From: Pseudomonas putida
Lineage (GTDB): Bacteria; Pseudomonadota; Gammaproteobacteria; Pseudomonadales; Pseudomonadaceae
Length of the DNA: 64,000 nt
Assembly (NCBI RefSeq): GCF_030159595.1
Contig: NZ_BSKJ01000008.1
Location: forward strand, 248,001 to 312,000
Reading direction: 5' to 3'
Made by a program: the position numbers and the translations under genes. The notes under the pieces were generated by a model. That model was not told the DNA's origin and ran no database searches. It was given only the letters and a program-made list of their open reading frames with translations. Of this stretch, positions 45,020-53,023 are shown one piece after another (the stretch's first letter is position 1; each line of letters opens with the position of its first letter).

Positions 45020-45834
45020 GTGGCTTCGAGCAGCTGTTCCCGGGGACGCTGCCCAGGCTGGTGATGTTCGATCTGGACGGTACCCTGATCGATTCCGTGC
45101 CAGACCTGGCCGCCGCCGTGGACCGTATGCTGCTCGAACTGGGGCGCCCGTCTGCTGGCCTTGAGGCAGTACGCCACTGGGTCGGCAATGGCGCCCAGGT
45201 GCTCGTGCGCCGGGCGTTGGCAGGTGGCATCGACCACACCGACGTGGACGATACGCTGGCCGAGCAGGCGCTGGCGCTGTTCATGGACGCCTATGCCGAA
45301 AGCCATGAGTTGACCGTGGTCTACCCCGGCGTCAAGGACACCCTGCGCTGGCTGCGCAAGCAGGGCGTGGAAATGGCGCTGATCACCAACAAGCCCGAGC
45401 GTTTCGTCGGCCCGCTGCTGGACCAGATGAAGATCGGCAACTACTTCCGCTGGATCATTGGTGGCGACACCCTCGCGCAGAAAAAGCCCGACCCGGCGGC
45501 GCTGCTGTTCGTCATGCAGATGGCCGGGGTTACCCCGCAGCAGTCGCTGTTTGTCGGCGATTCGCGCAGTGACGTGCTGGCGGCCAAGGCGGCTGGCGTG
45601 CAGTGCGTGGGCCTGACCTACGGCTACAACCATGGCCGGCCGATCCACGACGAATCCCCCAGCCTTGTGATCGATGACCTGCGCGCCTTGTTGCCCGGTT
45701 GCGCAGACCCGGCCACTGGGATAACGTTGGCGGACCTTCAAGCCTCACAAGACAGAGAGTCCACCGTGGCGGTTACTGGCAAATTCTGGATGAAAGTCAT
45801 CAAGGCCCTGGCCCGTTGGCGTTGGCGCGCCTGA
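45016..45834 (+). CDS. gph: Phosphoglycolate phosphatase whose 3' end contains the trpE leader peptide
   Basis: Gph removes phosphate from 2-phosphoglycolate. The HAD-fold core has 'VMFDLDGTLIDSVPDLA' (nucleophile D20), 'ALITNKPERFVGP', the motif III Lys in 'AQKKPDP' and 'FVGDSRSDVLAA'. The enzyme fold seems to end near 'VIDDLRALLP' (about residue 230); E. coli Gph has 252 residues, but this frame continues to 272. The last 14 codons (from 45790) are a Trp-rich peptide almost identical to the one before trpGDC, read in the same frame. Gph and the trpE attenuator are thus fused in the DNA. Confidence 0.95.
   Translation: MSGFEQLFPGTLPRLVMFDLDGTLIDSVPDLAAAVDRMLLELGRPSAGLEAVRHWVGNGAQVLVRRALAGGIDHTDVDDTLAEQALALFMDAYAESHELTVVYPGVKDTLRWLRKQGVEMALITNKPERFVGPLLDQMKIGNYFRWIIGGDTLAQKKPDPAALLFVMQMAGVTPQQSLFVGDSRSDVLAAKAAGVQCVGLTYGYNHGRPIHDESPSLVIDDLRALLPGCADPATGITLADLQASQDRESTVAVTGKFWMKVIKALARWRWRA
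45790..45834 (+). CDS. trpL: trpE leader peptide (in frame within gph)
   Basis: MKVIKALARWRWRA is a 14-residue peptide with two Trp codons (45817, 45823) in an Arg-Trp-Arg-Trp context, and a third Trp codon lies just before its ATG. Its stop is the gph stop. An upstream GTG at 45766, with AGAGAG in front, could start a 22-residue version. Ribosome stalling at the Trp codons would control an RNA switch before trpE. Attenuation of trpE in P. putida has been reported, to my memory. There is no clear separate ribosome-binding site for the ATG. Confidence 0.75.
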   Translation: MKVIKALARWRWRA

Positions 45835-45843
45835 CTTGAGCCT

Positions 45844-45880
45844 GCCGGCGTGTGCCGGCCCATCCGTTTGCCTGACTTAT
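45844..45880 (+). promoter_or_regulatory. Attenuator region before trpE
   Basis: GCCGGC-GTGT-GCCGGC (45844-45859) is a perfect 6-bp stem 10 nt after the leader stop, followed by 'ccatccgtttgcctgactta'. The U content is low for an intrinsic terminator, so its efficiency is uncertain. The same elements recur before trpG. Confidence 0.55.
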
Positions 45881-45903
45881 TGCTGCTTGCCACGAGGCTA
45901 CTC

Positions 45904-47385
45904 ATGAACCGCGAAGAATTCCTGCGCCTGGCCGCTGCCGGCTACAACCGTATTCCACTGGCCTGCGAAACCCTGGCCGACTTCGACACGCCGCTGTCGA
46001 TCTACCTGAAACTGGCCGACCAGCCCAACTCGTACCTGCTCGAATCGGTGCAGGGCGGGGAGAAGTGGGGCCGTTACTCGATGATCGGCCTGCCGTCGCG
46101 CACCGTTATGCGCGTGCATGGCTATCACGTCAGCATCCTGCAGGATGGCGTCGAGGTGGAAAGCCACGATGTCGAAGACCCGCTGGCGTTCGTCGAAAGC
46201 TTCAAGGACCGTTACAAGGTCGCCGACATCCCTGGCCTGCCGCGCTTCAACGGCGGCCTGGTCGGCTACTTCGGTTACGACTGCGTGCGCTATGTGGAAA
46301 AGCGCCTGGGCGCCAGCCCCAACCCAGACCCGCTGGGTGTGCCGGATATCCTGCTGATGGTGTCCGATGCGGTGGTGGTGTTCGACAACCTGGCGGGCAA
46401 GATGCACGCCATCGTGCTGGTCGACCCAGCTGAAGAACAGGCCTTCGAACAGGGCCAGGCACGCCTGCAAGGCCTGCTGGAAACCCTGCGTCAGCCGATC
46501 ACCCCGCGCCGCGGCCTGGACCTGAGCGGCCCGCAGGCAGCCGAGCCGGAATTCCGCTCCAGCTATACCCGCGACGACTATGAGAACGCGGTCGGCCGTA
46601 TCAAGGAGTACATCCTGGCCGGTGACTGCATGCAGGTGGTGCCGTCGCAGCGCATGTCGATCGACTTCAAGGCTGCGCCTATAGACCTGTACCGTGCGCT
46701 GCGCTGCTTCAACCCGACGCCGTACATGTACTTCTTCAACTTCGGTGACTTCCATGTGGTTGGCAGTTCGCCCGAGGTGCTGGTGCGTGTCGAGGACAAC
46801 CTGGTTACGGTGCGCCCGATCGCCGGTACCCGCCCGCGTGGCGCGACCGAAGAGGCCGACCGCGCGCTGGAAGATGACCTGCTGTCGGACGACAAGGAAA
46901 TTGCCGAGCACCTGATGCTGATCGACCTGGGCCGCAACGATGTGGGTCGCGTGTCCTCGACCGGCAGCGTGCGCCTGACCGAGAAAATGGTGATCGAGCG
47001 TTACTCCAACGTGATGCACATTGTCTCCAACGTCACCGGCCAACTGCGTGAAGGGCTGACGGCGATGGATGCACTGCGGGCGATCCTGCCGGCAGGCACT
47101 CTGTCGGGTGCACCGAAGATCCGCGCGATGGAGATCATCGACGAGTTGGAACCGGTCAAGCGTGGGGTTTACGGCGGTGCAGTCGGCTACTTTGCCTGGA
47201 ACGGCAACATGGACACCGCGATTGCTATTCGTACCGCAGTCATCAAGGACGGCGAGCTGCATGTGCAGGCGGGGGGCGGCATTGTTGCCGACTCGGTGCC
47301 GGCGCTGGAGTGGGAAGAAACCATCAACAAGCGCCGGGCGATGTTCCGTGCGGTCGCCTTGGCCGAGCAGACTTCAGCCAAGTAG
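45904..47385 (+). CDS. trpE: Anthranilate synthase component I
   Basis: TrpE converts chorismate to anthranilate using ammonia supplied by TrpG. From ATG 45904 (MNREEFLRLAAAGYNR) it has 493 residues. The N-terminal domain has 'ANSYLLESV'-type residues (here 'PNSYLLESVQGG') for Trp feedback binding, and the C-terminal chorismate-binding domain has 'AGDCMQVVPSQR', 'RPIAGTRPRGA', 'LIDLGRNDVGRV' and 'GTLSGAPKIRAME'. TrpG is encoded 2.3 kb away with trpDC, with estP between. Expression is likely set by the leader inside gph. Confidence 0.97.
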   Translation: MNREEFLRLAAAGYNRIPLACETLADFDTPLSIYLKLADQPNSYLLESVQGGEKWGRYSMIGLPSRTVMRVHGYHVSILQDGVEVESHDVEDPLAFVESFKDRYKVADIPGLPRFNGGLVGYFGYDCVRYVEKRLGASPNPDPLGVPDILLMVSDAVVVFDNLAGKMHAIVLVDPAEEQAFEQGQARLQGLLETLRQPITPRRGLDLSGPQAAEPEFRSSYTRDDYENAVGRIKEYILAGDCMQVVPSQRMSIDFKAAPIDLYRALRCFNPTPYMYFFNFGDFHVVGSSPEVLVRVEDNLVTVRPIAGTRPRGATEEADRALEDDLLSDDKEIAEHLMLIDLGRNDVGRVSSTGSVRLTEKMVIERYSNVMHIVSNVTGQLREGLTAMDALRAILPAGTLSGAPKIRAMEIIDELEPVKRGVYGGAVGYFAWNGNMDTAIAIRTAVIKDGELHVQAGGGIVADSVPALEWEETINKRRAMFRAVALAEQTSAK

Positions 47386-47392
47386 ACAGATT

Positions 47393-47411
47393 GGGGCCGC
47401 ACAGCGGCCCC
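47393..47411. terminator. Bidirectional hairpin between trpE and estP
   Basis: GGGGCCGC-ACA-GCGGCCCC forms an 8-bp stem between the convergent trpE and estP stops; no long U run. The same kind of hairpin follows the osmC-type gene at 54291. Confidence 0.65.
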
Positions 47412-47417
47412 ATCTAT

Positions 47418-49298
47418 TCAGAAGTCCACGCTGATCCCCAGGCTCACCCCCTGCTGGGTCAATTCATCACTGTTGCGCCAGTTGTAATTGCCGCGCAAGT
47501 GCACCCCTGCCACCAGTTCATGGCTCACCCCCAGGCTCGCCCGGGTGAGGTCGCTGTGCGGCGTATACCCGGTCAGGGTGAAGTCATTCGCCGGCAAGCT
47601 GGCGAGGTGCATGGTCACATCCTGCCGGTCATCCTCGAACTCATGTTCCTGCGCCACTTCGGTGAACAGCCGGGTACTCGGCAACACCTGCACACTGGCC
47701 TGCAACCCCAGGCCCAGGCGGCGTGACGTGCGCTCTTGGTCGTCGAAGCCCAGCGCCGTCGAGCGCCCACTCTTCTCGTCGTAGCCATCCACCTTCACGC
47801 GCGCATAGTCGGCATTGATGAAGGGGGCCAGTTGCCAGTTGCTGCCATCGGCCGCCAGGTTGTAGCCCAGCCGACCCGACATCGCCCAGGCCTCGCCATC
47901 AGTGTCGCCCTTTTCGCTGCGGTCATTCACGCCAAGGGCGAAGGTGCGCTTGAGGTCGCTGTAGTTCAGGTGCCCGGCGGTCAGCGCGGCATCGGCCCAC
48001 CAGCGGTCCTGGCGGTATTGGGCAAAGGCACTGGCCAGGTAGCTGTTCAGCGTGTAGTCCGAGCCCTGTTCGCCGGCCTCCAGCTTCTGCCGGTATACGC
48101 CCCCGGCCAGGCCCAGGCGCCAGGCGTCGTTCAGGCGGTAGCTGCCGCCCACGGTCAGGTTGTAGCCGTGGCCATCGCCACCGGCCGCGCTGCTCTGGCC
48201 GTCGAAGTCCAGGTCCTGAGCGCCGCTGGCGACAAAGGCTTGCCACTGGCCAACGGCTTGCCAGGGTGTCTGCCACTGGTTGCGCAGTTCGTCCTGGTGG
48301 GCACGCAGGCTTGCATGGGCCATCTCCGGGAGCAGGGTCAGTTCCCACGGTGCGGAGAGGATCGAGTAGGCGTAGTCGGCTATCAGTTGCTGACCTGCGA
48401 TGGTCGGGTGCACCAAGTCGTTGAAGAGCAGCTTGGTAGGGTCTGGCGTTGTGCCGTTGGCGCCATACACCTGGTTTTCCACGCAGCCTTCGCCGCTGTA
48501 GCAGGTGCCCACCAGGTTTTGGTCACTGGCCAGGCCGAACTGGTTGGGGCTGGCCAGTGCTTCGCTCAGCAGCATGGGGACGTTCAGCGGGATGATCTCG
48601 GCATCAATCTGCCCCAGTTGGCTAAGCAGCGACTGGTTGAAGACGCCAGACAACAATGACAGCGGGTTCTGTTGCGGCGTGCCGCTGAAGTTGGGCGTTT
48701 GGCCGAGGTCGGGGAGCAGCCAGACCATGATGTAGCGGGCGCCACCTTGTTGCAGGGCCTGGGCGCTGGCGGCCAGGCGGGCGCCGGCGGCTGCGGCATC
48801 AGCGGGGCTGTTGACCAGGCCTTGAAGGAAGTCGTTGCCGCCGCCAGTCAGGTAGTACAGCGCGTTGGGGTCGGCACGCAGGCCGTTGGCCAGGTAGCCC
48901 GGCTTTTCGCGCAGTACCTGCCCGGCGCCGGGGCGCCCTGGTGGGATGACCGTCTCGGAGGTGCTGGTGATCGAGTCCAGGATCTGTTGGGTGGTGTAGC
49001 CACCGACTGCCCAGTTATTGCCGTCGGGGAGCCCCAATGCCGGATTGAGAGGGGAGGTGGAAGGGCCAAGCTCGGCCGGGCTCACACCCAGCCGCCCGCC
49101 CAGGATCATCGGCGACACTGGAGCATAATTGCCATTGGCATCGAGGTTGGTGAAGCGCACGCCGCCAAACTGACCTGCGTCGCTGAGGCTATCGCCAAAC
49201 ACAATCATGCTGGAGTAGGGCGAGGGTGCAGCGAATGCCTGGCTGCAGGCCAATGCCAATGAGGCGAGGGTAAAGCGCAATAACGGGGCTTTTCGCAT
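47418..49298 (-). CDS. estP: Autotransporter GDSL esterase EstP/EstA
   Basis: The 626-residue outer-membrane protein has a signal peptide (to about residue 23, AFA), an N-terminal GDSL passenger domain and a C-terminal 12-strand autotransporter barrel ending in F (SVDF). The active-site Ser is S37 in 'FGDSLSD', with block III 'GGGNDFL' and the catalytic His/Asp near 'LLFNDLVHPT'. EstA-type proteins display esterase activity on the cell surface and affect rhamnolipid production and motility in P. aeruginosa. It sits between trpE and trpGDC on the opposite strand. Confidence 0.93.
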   Translation of the reverse strand: MRKAPLLRFTLASLALACSQAFAAPSPYSSMIVFGDSLSDAGQFGGVRFTNLDANGNYAPVSPMILGGRLGVSPAELGPSTSPLNPALGLPDGNNWAVGGYTTQQILDSITSTSETVIPPGRPGAGQVLREKPGYLANGLRADPNALYYLTGGGNDFLQGLVNSPADAAAAGARLAASAQALQQGGARYIMVWLLPDLGQTPNFSGTPQQNPLSLLSGVFNQSLLSQLGQIDAEIIPLNVPMLLSEALASPNQFGLASDQNLVGTCYSGEGCVENQVYGANGTTPDPTKLLFNDLVHPTIAGQQLIADYAYSILSAPWELTLLPEMAHASLRAHQDELRNQWQTPWQAVGQWQAFVASGAQDLDFDGQSSAAGGDGHGYNLTVGGSYRLNDAWRLGLAGGVYRQKLEAGEQGSDYTLNSYLASAFAQYRQDRWWADAALTAGHLNYSDLKRTFALGVNDRSEKGDTDGEAWAMSGRLGYNLAADGSNWQLAPFINADYARVKVDGYDEKSGRSTALGFDDQERTSRRLGLGLQASVQVLPSTRLFTEVAQEHEFEDDRQDVTMHLASLPANDFTLTGYTPHSDLTRASLGVSHELVAGVHLRGNYNWRNSDELTQQGVSLGISVDF

Positions 49299-49444
49299 CA
49301 GGGAACATCCTTTTCTTTGTTTTTATGCGGGGCTGCCCGATCGACCTTAGCAAATCGCAGTGCATCCCTCCCAAGTCCATTCGTTTCCCCGTGTTTACAG
49401 GCATATTGCGCCCGCAGCCCCGGTAGGCTACTGTGCCGGGACGT
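49299..49444. other. Divergent region between estP and the trpG leader
   Basis: This stretch must hold the promoters of both estP and the trpGDC leader transcript. A convincing -35/-10 pair is not visible on either strand. Candidates near 'gtttacaggcatatt' (49391-49410) and 'taggct' (49425-49430) are too weak to claim. Confidence 0.3.
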
Positions 49445-49531
49445 ATGAGCGAGACCTATCCTGTGTTGATCGTCAGCAAACTCTTGATGCGCGTAATCAA
49501 GGCCCACGCCCGTTGGCGTTGGCGCGCCTGA
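49445..49531 (+). CDS. trpL: trpGDC leader peptide
   Basis: Two in-frame starts share one stop: ATG 49445 (28 residues, MSETYPVLIVSKLL...) and ATG 49487 (14 residues, MRVIKAHARWRWRA). Trp codons are at 49514 and 49520. Thirteen of the 14 C-terminal codons give the same or similar residues to the trpE leader, and the DNA 'cgttggcgttggcgcgcctg' is identical. This is a free-standing version of the leader found in the 3' end of gph. Attenuation of trpGDC in P. putida has been reported, to my memory. Confidence 0.75.
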   Translation: MSETYPVLIVSKLLMRVIKAHARWRWRA

Positions 49532-49542
49532 CTTTATCTCCT

Positions 49543-49582
49543 GCCGGCCCGCCCGGCCCGCCCCCGTTTGCCTTCTTCTTTT
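49543..49582 (+). promoter_or_regulatory. Attenuator region before trpG
   Basis: GCCGG-CCCGC-CCGGC (49543-49557) is a 5-bp GC stem, followed by 'cccgtttgccttcttctttt', a pyrimidine-rich tail that is a better terminator end than the trpE version. The 'tgccgg' and 'ccgtttgcct' blocks are shared with the trpE leader. Confidence 0.5.
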
Positions 49583-49668
49583 ACTGCCCATTTGTGGCAA
49601 AGCCGTGCCTGCGGCAACTGCAAGAAGGTTCGAATCATGAAGTCAGTAAATTCAAGAGGTTTAACACC

Positions 49669-50262
49669 ATGTTACTGATGATCGACAATTACGACTCATT
49701 CACTTACAACGTCGTTCAGTACCTTGGCGAGCTGGGTGCCGAGGTAAAGGTTATTCGCAATGACGAAATGACCATCGCCCAGATCGAAGCCCTCAATCCC
49801 GAGCGCATCGTCGTATCCCCAGGCCCATGCACGCCGAGCGAGGCGGGCGTGTCCATCGAGGCCATCCTGCACTTTGCCGGCAAGCTGCCGATCCTGGGCG
49901 TTTGCCTGGGGCACCAGTCCATCGGGCAGGCTTTTGGCGGTGACGTGGTACGTGCCCGCCAGGTGATGCACGGCAAGACCAGCCCGGTACACCATCGCGA
50001 CCTGGGCGTGTTCACCAGCCTTAACAACCCGCTGACCGTTACCCGCTACCACTCGCTGGTGGTCAAGCGCGACACCTTGCCCGATTGCCTGGAAGTCACT
50101 GCCTGGACCGCCCACGAAGATGGCACAGTCGACGAAATCATGGGGCTGCGCCACAAGACCCTTAATATAGAAGGGGTGCAGTTCCACCCCGAGTCGATCC
50201 TGACCGAGCAGGGCCACGAGCTGTTCGCCAACTTCCTCAAGCAGACCGGCGGCCGCCGCTAA
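49669..50262 (+). CDS. trpG: Anthranilate synthase component II (glutamine amidotransferase)
   Basis: TrpG releases ammonia from glutamine for TrpE, and in pseudomonads may also serve PabB. From ATG 49669 (MLLMIDNYDSFTYNVVQYLG) it has 197 residues, a single class I amidotransferase domain. The nucleophile is C79 in 'ILGVCLGHQSIG' and the His/Glu pair is in 'GVQFHPESIL'. The longer upstream frame is rejected because it runs through the leader region. It lies 9 nt before trpD. Confidence 0.96.
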   Translation: MLLMIDNYDSFTYNVVQYLGELGAEVKVIRNDEMTIAQIEALNPERIVVSPGPCTPSEAGVSIEAILHFAGKLPILGVCLGHQSIGQAFGGDVVRARQVMHGKTSPVHHRDLGVFTSLNNPLTVTRYHSLVVKRDTLPDCLEVTAWTAHEDGTVDEIMGLRHKTLNIEGVQFHPESILTEQGHELFANFLKQTGGRR

Positions 50263-50271
50263 GGACCGAAC

Positions 50272-51321
50272 ATGGATATCAAGAGTGCGTTGAGCCGTAT
50301 CGTCGGCCACCTGGACCTCTCTACCGATGAAATGCGTGACGTCATGCGCCAGATCATGACCGGCCAGTGCAGCGAAGCGCAGATTGGCGCCTTCCTGATG
50401 GGCATGCGCATGAAGAGCGAGAGCATCGACGAAATCGTCGGTGCGGTGTCGGTGATGCGCGAGCTGGCCGAAAAGGTCGAACTGCAAAGTCTCGATGGGG
50501 TGGTCGACATCGTCGGTACCGGCGGTGATGGCGCCAACATCTTCAACGTTTCCACCGCTTCGTCGTTCGTTCTGGCAGCAGCGGGCTGCACCGTGGCCAA
50601 GCACGGCAACCGCGCGGTGTCGGGCAAGAGCGGCAGTGCCGACCTGCTGGAAGCCGCCGGCATCTACCTGAACCTGACGCCCACTCAAGTGGCCCGCTGC
50701 ATTGATAGCCTGGGTATTGGTTTCATGTTCGCGCAAAGCCACCACTCGGCCATGAAACATGCCGCCGGCCCGCGTCGCGACCTGGGGTTGCGTACCCTGT
50801 TCAATATGCTCGGCCCGCTTACGAATCCGGCTGGAGTGAAGCACCAGGTGGTCGGTGTGTTCGCCCAGGCCCTGTGCCGCCCGTTGGCCGAGGTACTGCA
50901 ACGCCTGGGTAGCAAGCATGTGCTGGTGGTGCACTCGAAGGACGGCCTGGATGAATTCAGCCTGGCTGCGCCCACCTTCGTTGCCGAACTTAAGAACGGC
51001 GAAATCACTGAATATTGGGTCGAGCCGGAAGACCTCGGCATGAAGAGTCAGAGCCTGCATGGCCTGGCCGTCGAGAACCCGCAGGCGTCGCTGGAGCTGA
51101 TCCGTGATGCACTGGGCCGCCGCAAGACCGAAAACGGCCAGAAGGCTGCCGAAATGATCGTGCTCAACGCGGGTGCTGCGCTCTATGCTGCCGATCATGC
51201 AATGACCCTGGCCCAAGGCGTGGAACTGGCCCACGATGTACTGCACACCGGCCTGGCCTGGGAAAAGCTGCAGGAGCTGGGTGCCTTTACTGCAGTATTC
51301 AAGGTGGAGAACGAAGCATGA
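50272..51321 (+). CDS. trpD: Anthranilate phosphoribosyltransferase
   Basis: TrpD joins anthranilate to PRPP. The 349-residue protein has the N-terminal helical domain with 'TGQCSEAQIGAFLMGMRMK', the PRPP-binding 'DIVGTGGDGANIFNVST' and 'KHGNRAVSGKSGSADLLEA', and 'RTLFNMLGPLTNPA'. The ATG at 50272 follows AAGGA. It overlaps trpC by 4 nt. Confidence 0.97.
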   Translation: MDIKSALSRIVGHLDLSTDEMRDVMRQIMTGQCSEAQIGAFLMGMRMKSESIDEIVGAVSVMRELAEKVELQSLDGVVDIVGTGGDGANIFNVSTASSFVLAAAGCTVAKHGNRAVSGKSGSADLLEAAGIYLNLTPTQVARCIDSLGIGFMFAQSHHSAMKHAAGPRRDLGLRTLFNMLGPLTNPAGVKHQVVGVFAQALCRPLAEVLQRLGSKHVLVVHSKDGLDEFSLAAPTFVAELKNGEITEYWVEPEDLGMKSQSLHGLAVENPQASLELIRDALGRRKTENGQKAAEMIVLNAGAALYAADHAMTLAQGVELAHDVLHTGLAWEKLQELGAFTAVFKVENEA

Positions 51322-52151
51322 GTGTGCCGACGGTGCTGGAAAGGATCATTGCCCGCAAGTTTCAGGAAGTCGCCGAGCGCAGCGCGCGCGTCAGTCTTGC
51401 TGAGCTGGAGCGACTGGCCAAGGTCGCCGATGCCCCGCGTGGCTTCGCCAACGCGCTGATCGAGCAGGCCAAGCGCAAGCAGCCAGCGGTGATTGCCGAA
51501 ATCAAGAAAGCCTCGCCGAGCAAGGGTGTTATCCGCGAGCATTTCGTACCGGCGGAAATCGCTGTCAGCTACGAGAAGGGCGGCGCTACTTGCCTGTCGG
51601 TGCTGACCGATGTCGATTACTTCCAGGGTGCCGATGAGTATTTGCAGCAAGCCCGCGCAGCGGTATCGCTGCCAGTGATCCGCAAAGACTTCATGGTCGA
51701 CCCTTACCAGATCGTCGAAGCCCGGGCCTTGGGGGCGGACTGTGTGCTGCTGATCGTCTCGGCGCTGGATGATGTGAAGATGACCGAGCTTGCAGCTACC
51801 GCCAAGGAGGTCGGCCTCGACGTGTTGGTGGAAGTGCACGACGGTGATGAACTGGAACGCGCGCTGAAAACCCTGGATACGCCGCTGGTAGGGGTAAACA
51901 ACCGCAACCTGCACACCTTCGAGGTCAGCCTGGAAACCACCCTCGACCTGCTGCCGCGTATTCCGCGTGACCGCCTGGCAATTACCGAGAGTGGCATTCT
52001 CAACCGGGCCGATGTGGAGCTGATGGCGATCAACGAGGTTTACTCGTTCCTGGTGGGCGAAGCGTTCATGCGCGCCGAGCAGCCTGGGTTGGAGTTGCAG
52101 CGGTTGTTCTTCCCGGAGCAGGTGAAGAAGACCGTTCAGCAACTTGACTGA
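51318..52151 (+). CDS. trpC: Indole-3-glycerol phosphate synthase
   Basis: TrpC closes the indole ring from CdRP. The 277-residue TIM barrel starts at ATG 51318 and has 'PAVIAEIKKASPSKGVIRE' with the catalytic Lys, 'SVLTDVDYFQG', 'PVIRKDFMVDPYQ', and 'VGVNNRNLHTFEV'. It is the single-function form, unlike the trpC-F fusion of enterobacteria. It is the last gene of trpGDC and is followed by a strong terminator. Confidence 0.97.
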   Translation: MSVPTVLERIIARKFQEVAERSARVSLAELERLAKVADAPRGFANALIEQAKRKQPAVIAEIKKASPSKGVIREHFVPAEIAVSYEKGGATCLSVLTDVDYFQGADEYLQQARAAVSLPVIRKDFMVDPYQIVEARALGADCVLLIVSALDDVKMTELAATAKEVGLDVLVEVHDGDELERALKTLDTPLVGVNNRNLHTFEVSLETTLDLLPRIPRDRLAITESGILNRADVELMAINEVYSFLVGEAFMRAEQPGLELQRLFFPEQVKKTVQQLD

Positions 52152-52158
52152 TCAAATG

Positions 52159-52185
52159 AAGCCGGCGTTTTTGCCGGCTTTTTTC
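52159..52185 (+). terminator. trpGDC terminator
   Basis: AAGCCGGC-GTTTTT-GCCGGCTT with a following TTTTT lies 8 nt after the trpC stop, a strong intrinsic terminator. Confidence 0.93.
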
Positions 52186-52197
52186 TAAGCCTGCAAT

Positions 52198-52291
52198 GGC
52201 CTCTTCGCGGGTAAACCCGCTCCCACAGGATGCTCACTGCCTGTAGGTCCTGTGATATCCCTGTGGGAGCGGGTTCACCCGCGAAGAGGCC
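52198..52291. repeat. REP inverted pair (gggtgaacccgc type) after trpC
   Basis: Units at 52198-52229 and about 52260-52291 are complementary ('ggcctcttcgcgggtaaacc' against 'gggttcacccgcgaagaggc'). They follow the terminator and precede the lipoate-ligase-like gene by 27 nt. Confidence 0.88.
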
Positions 52292-52318
52292 GGTGAAAAC
52301 AACAAAATAGGTGGATCA

Positions 52319-53023
52319 ATGATCGATCAACCCCTGGCCCTGACAGTCGAACAAGGCCTGCACGCCGAACAGGATCTGCTGGCCGCCGTCTGCCGTGGCG
52401 AGCGCGACAGTGGCGTGCTGTTCTGGCGCCCCACCGACCATGCGCTGGTCATGCCCCGTCGCATGAGCCGTCTGGATAACTTCGAAGCCGCTTGCTCGGA
52501 GCTGGCGATTGCCGGCTGGCCGGTGCTGCTGCGTGAGACGGGCGGTGAGCCTGTGCCGCAGTCCCATTCGACCGTGAACGTTGCCTTGGTCTACGTCGCC
52601 CCGCGCAGCGAAGGTGACCATGGCCGCATCGAAAATGCCTACGAGCGCCTGTGCCTGCCGCTGTGCGATGTGCTGCGTGAGTGGGGTGGGGTCGCGTCGG
52701 TGGGGGAAATCGACGGTGCCTTTTGCGATGGACGCTACAACGTCAACCTCAATGGTCGCAAATTGGTAGGTACCGCCCAGCGCTGGCGCCAGGGTTTGGG
52801 TGGCAAGCGCCCGGTGGTGCTGGTGCACGGTGCCTTGCTGCTAGATAACGAGCGCGAGTCGATGGTGGCCGCGGTCAACCGCTTCAATGAGTGCTGCGAG
52901 CTGGAGCAGCGCTGCCGTGCCGATGCGCACATCGCCTTGCATGAGGTGGCCCCCGCAGCGCCCTGGTTCGAGCGCCTTTCTCAGGCCTACGCAAGGGTAC
53001 TGGCGGACCTGCCCAGGGACTAG
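52319..53023 (+). CDS. Lipoate-protein ligase A-like / LipB-LplA fold protein
   Basis: The 234-residue cytoplasmic protein belongs to the biotin/lipoyl protein ligase fold. It has the binding motif 'RETGGEPVPQSHSTVNVAL' (about 67-86; the family pattern is RxxGGxxVxH, here with SHST), and the Lys region 'NLNGRKLVGTAQRW' that in LplA contacts the lipoyl-AMP carboxylate. It is shorter than E. coli LplA (338) and lacks the C-terminal accessory domain. It may be an octanoyl/lipoyl transferase or a paralogue with altered acceptor. It is convergent with vfr, overlapping stops by 4 nt. Confidence 0.75.
   Translation: MIDQPLALTVEQGLHAEQDLLAAVCRGERDSGVLFWRPTDHALVMPRRMSRLDNFEAACSELAIAGWPVLLRETGGEPVPQSHSTVNVALVYVAPRSEGDHGRIENAYERLCLPLCDVLREWGGVASVGEIDGAFCDGRYNVNLNGRKLVGTAQRWRQGLGGKRPVVLVHGALLLDNERESMVAAVNRFNECCELEQRCRADAHIALHEVAPAAPWFERLSQAYARVLADLPRD

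Noticed and set aside
49360..49668. Longer N-terminus of trpG
   Set aside because: It would read through the attenuator; TrpG family proteins start at MLLMIDNYDSF.
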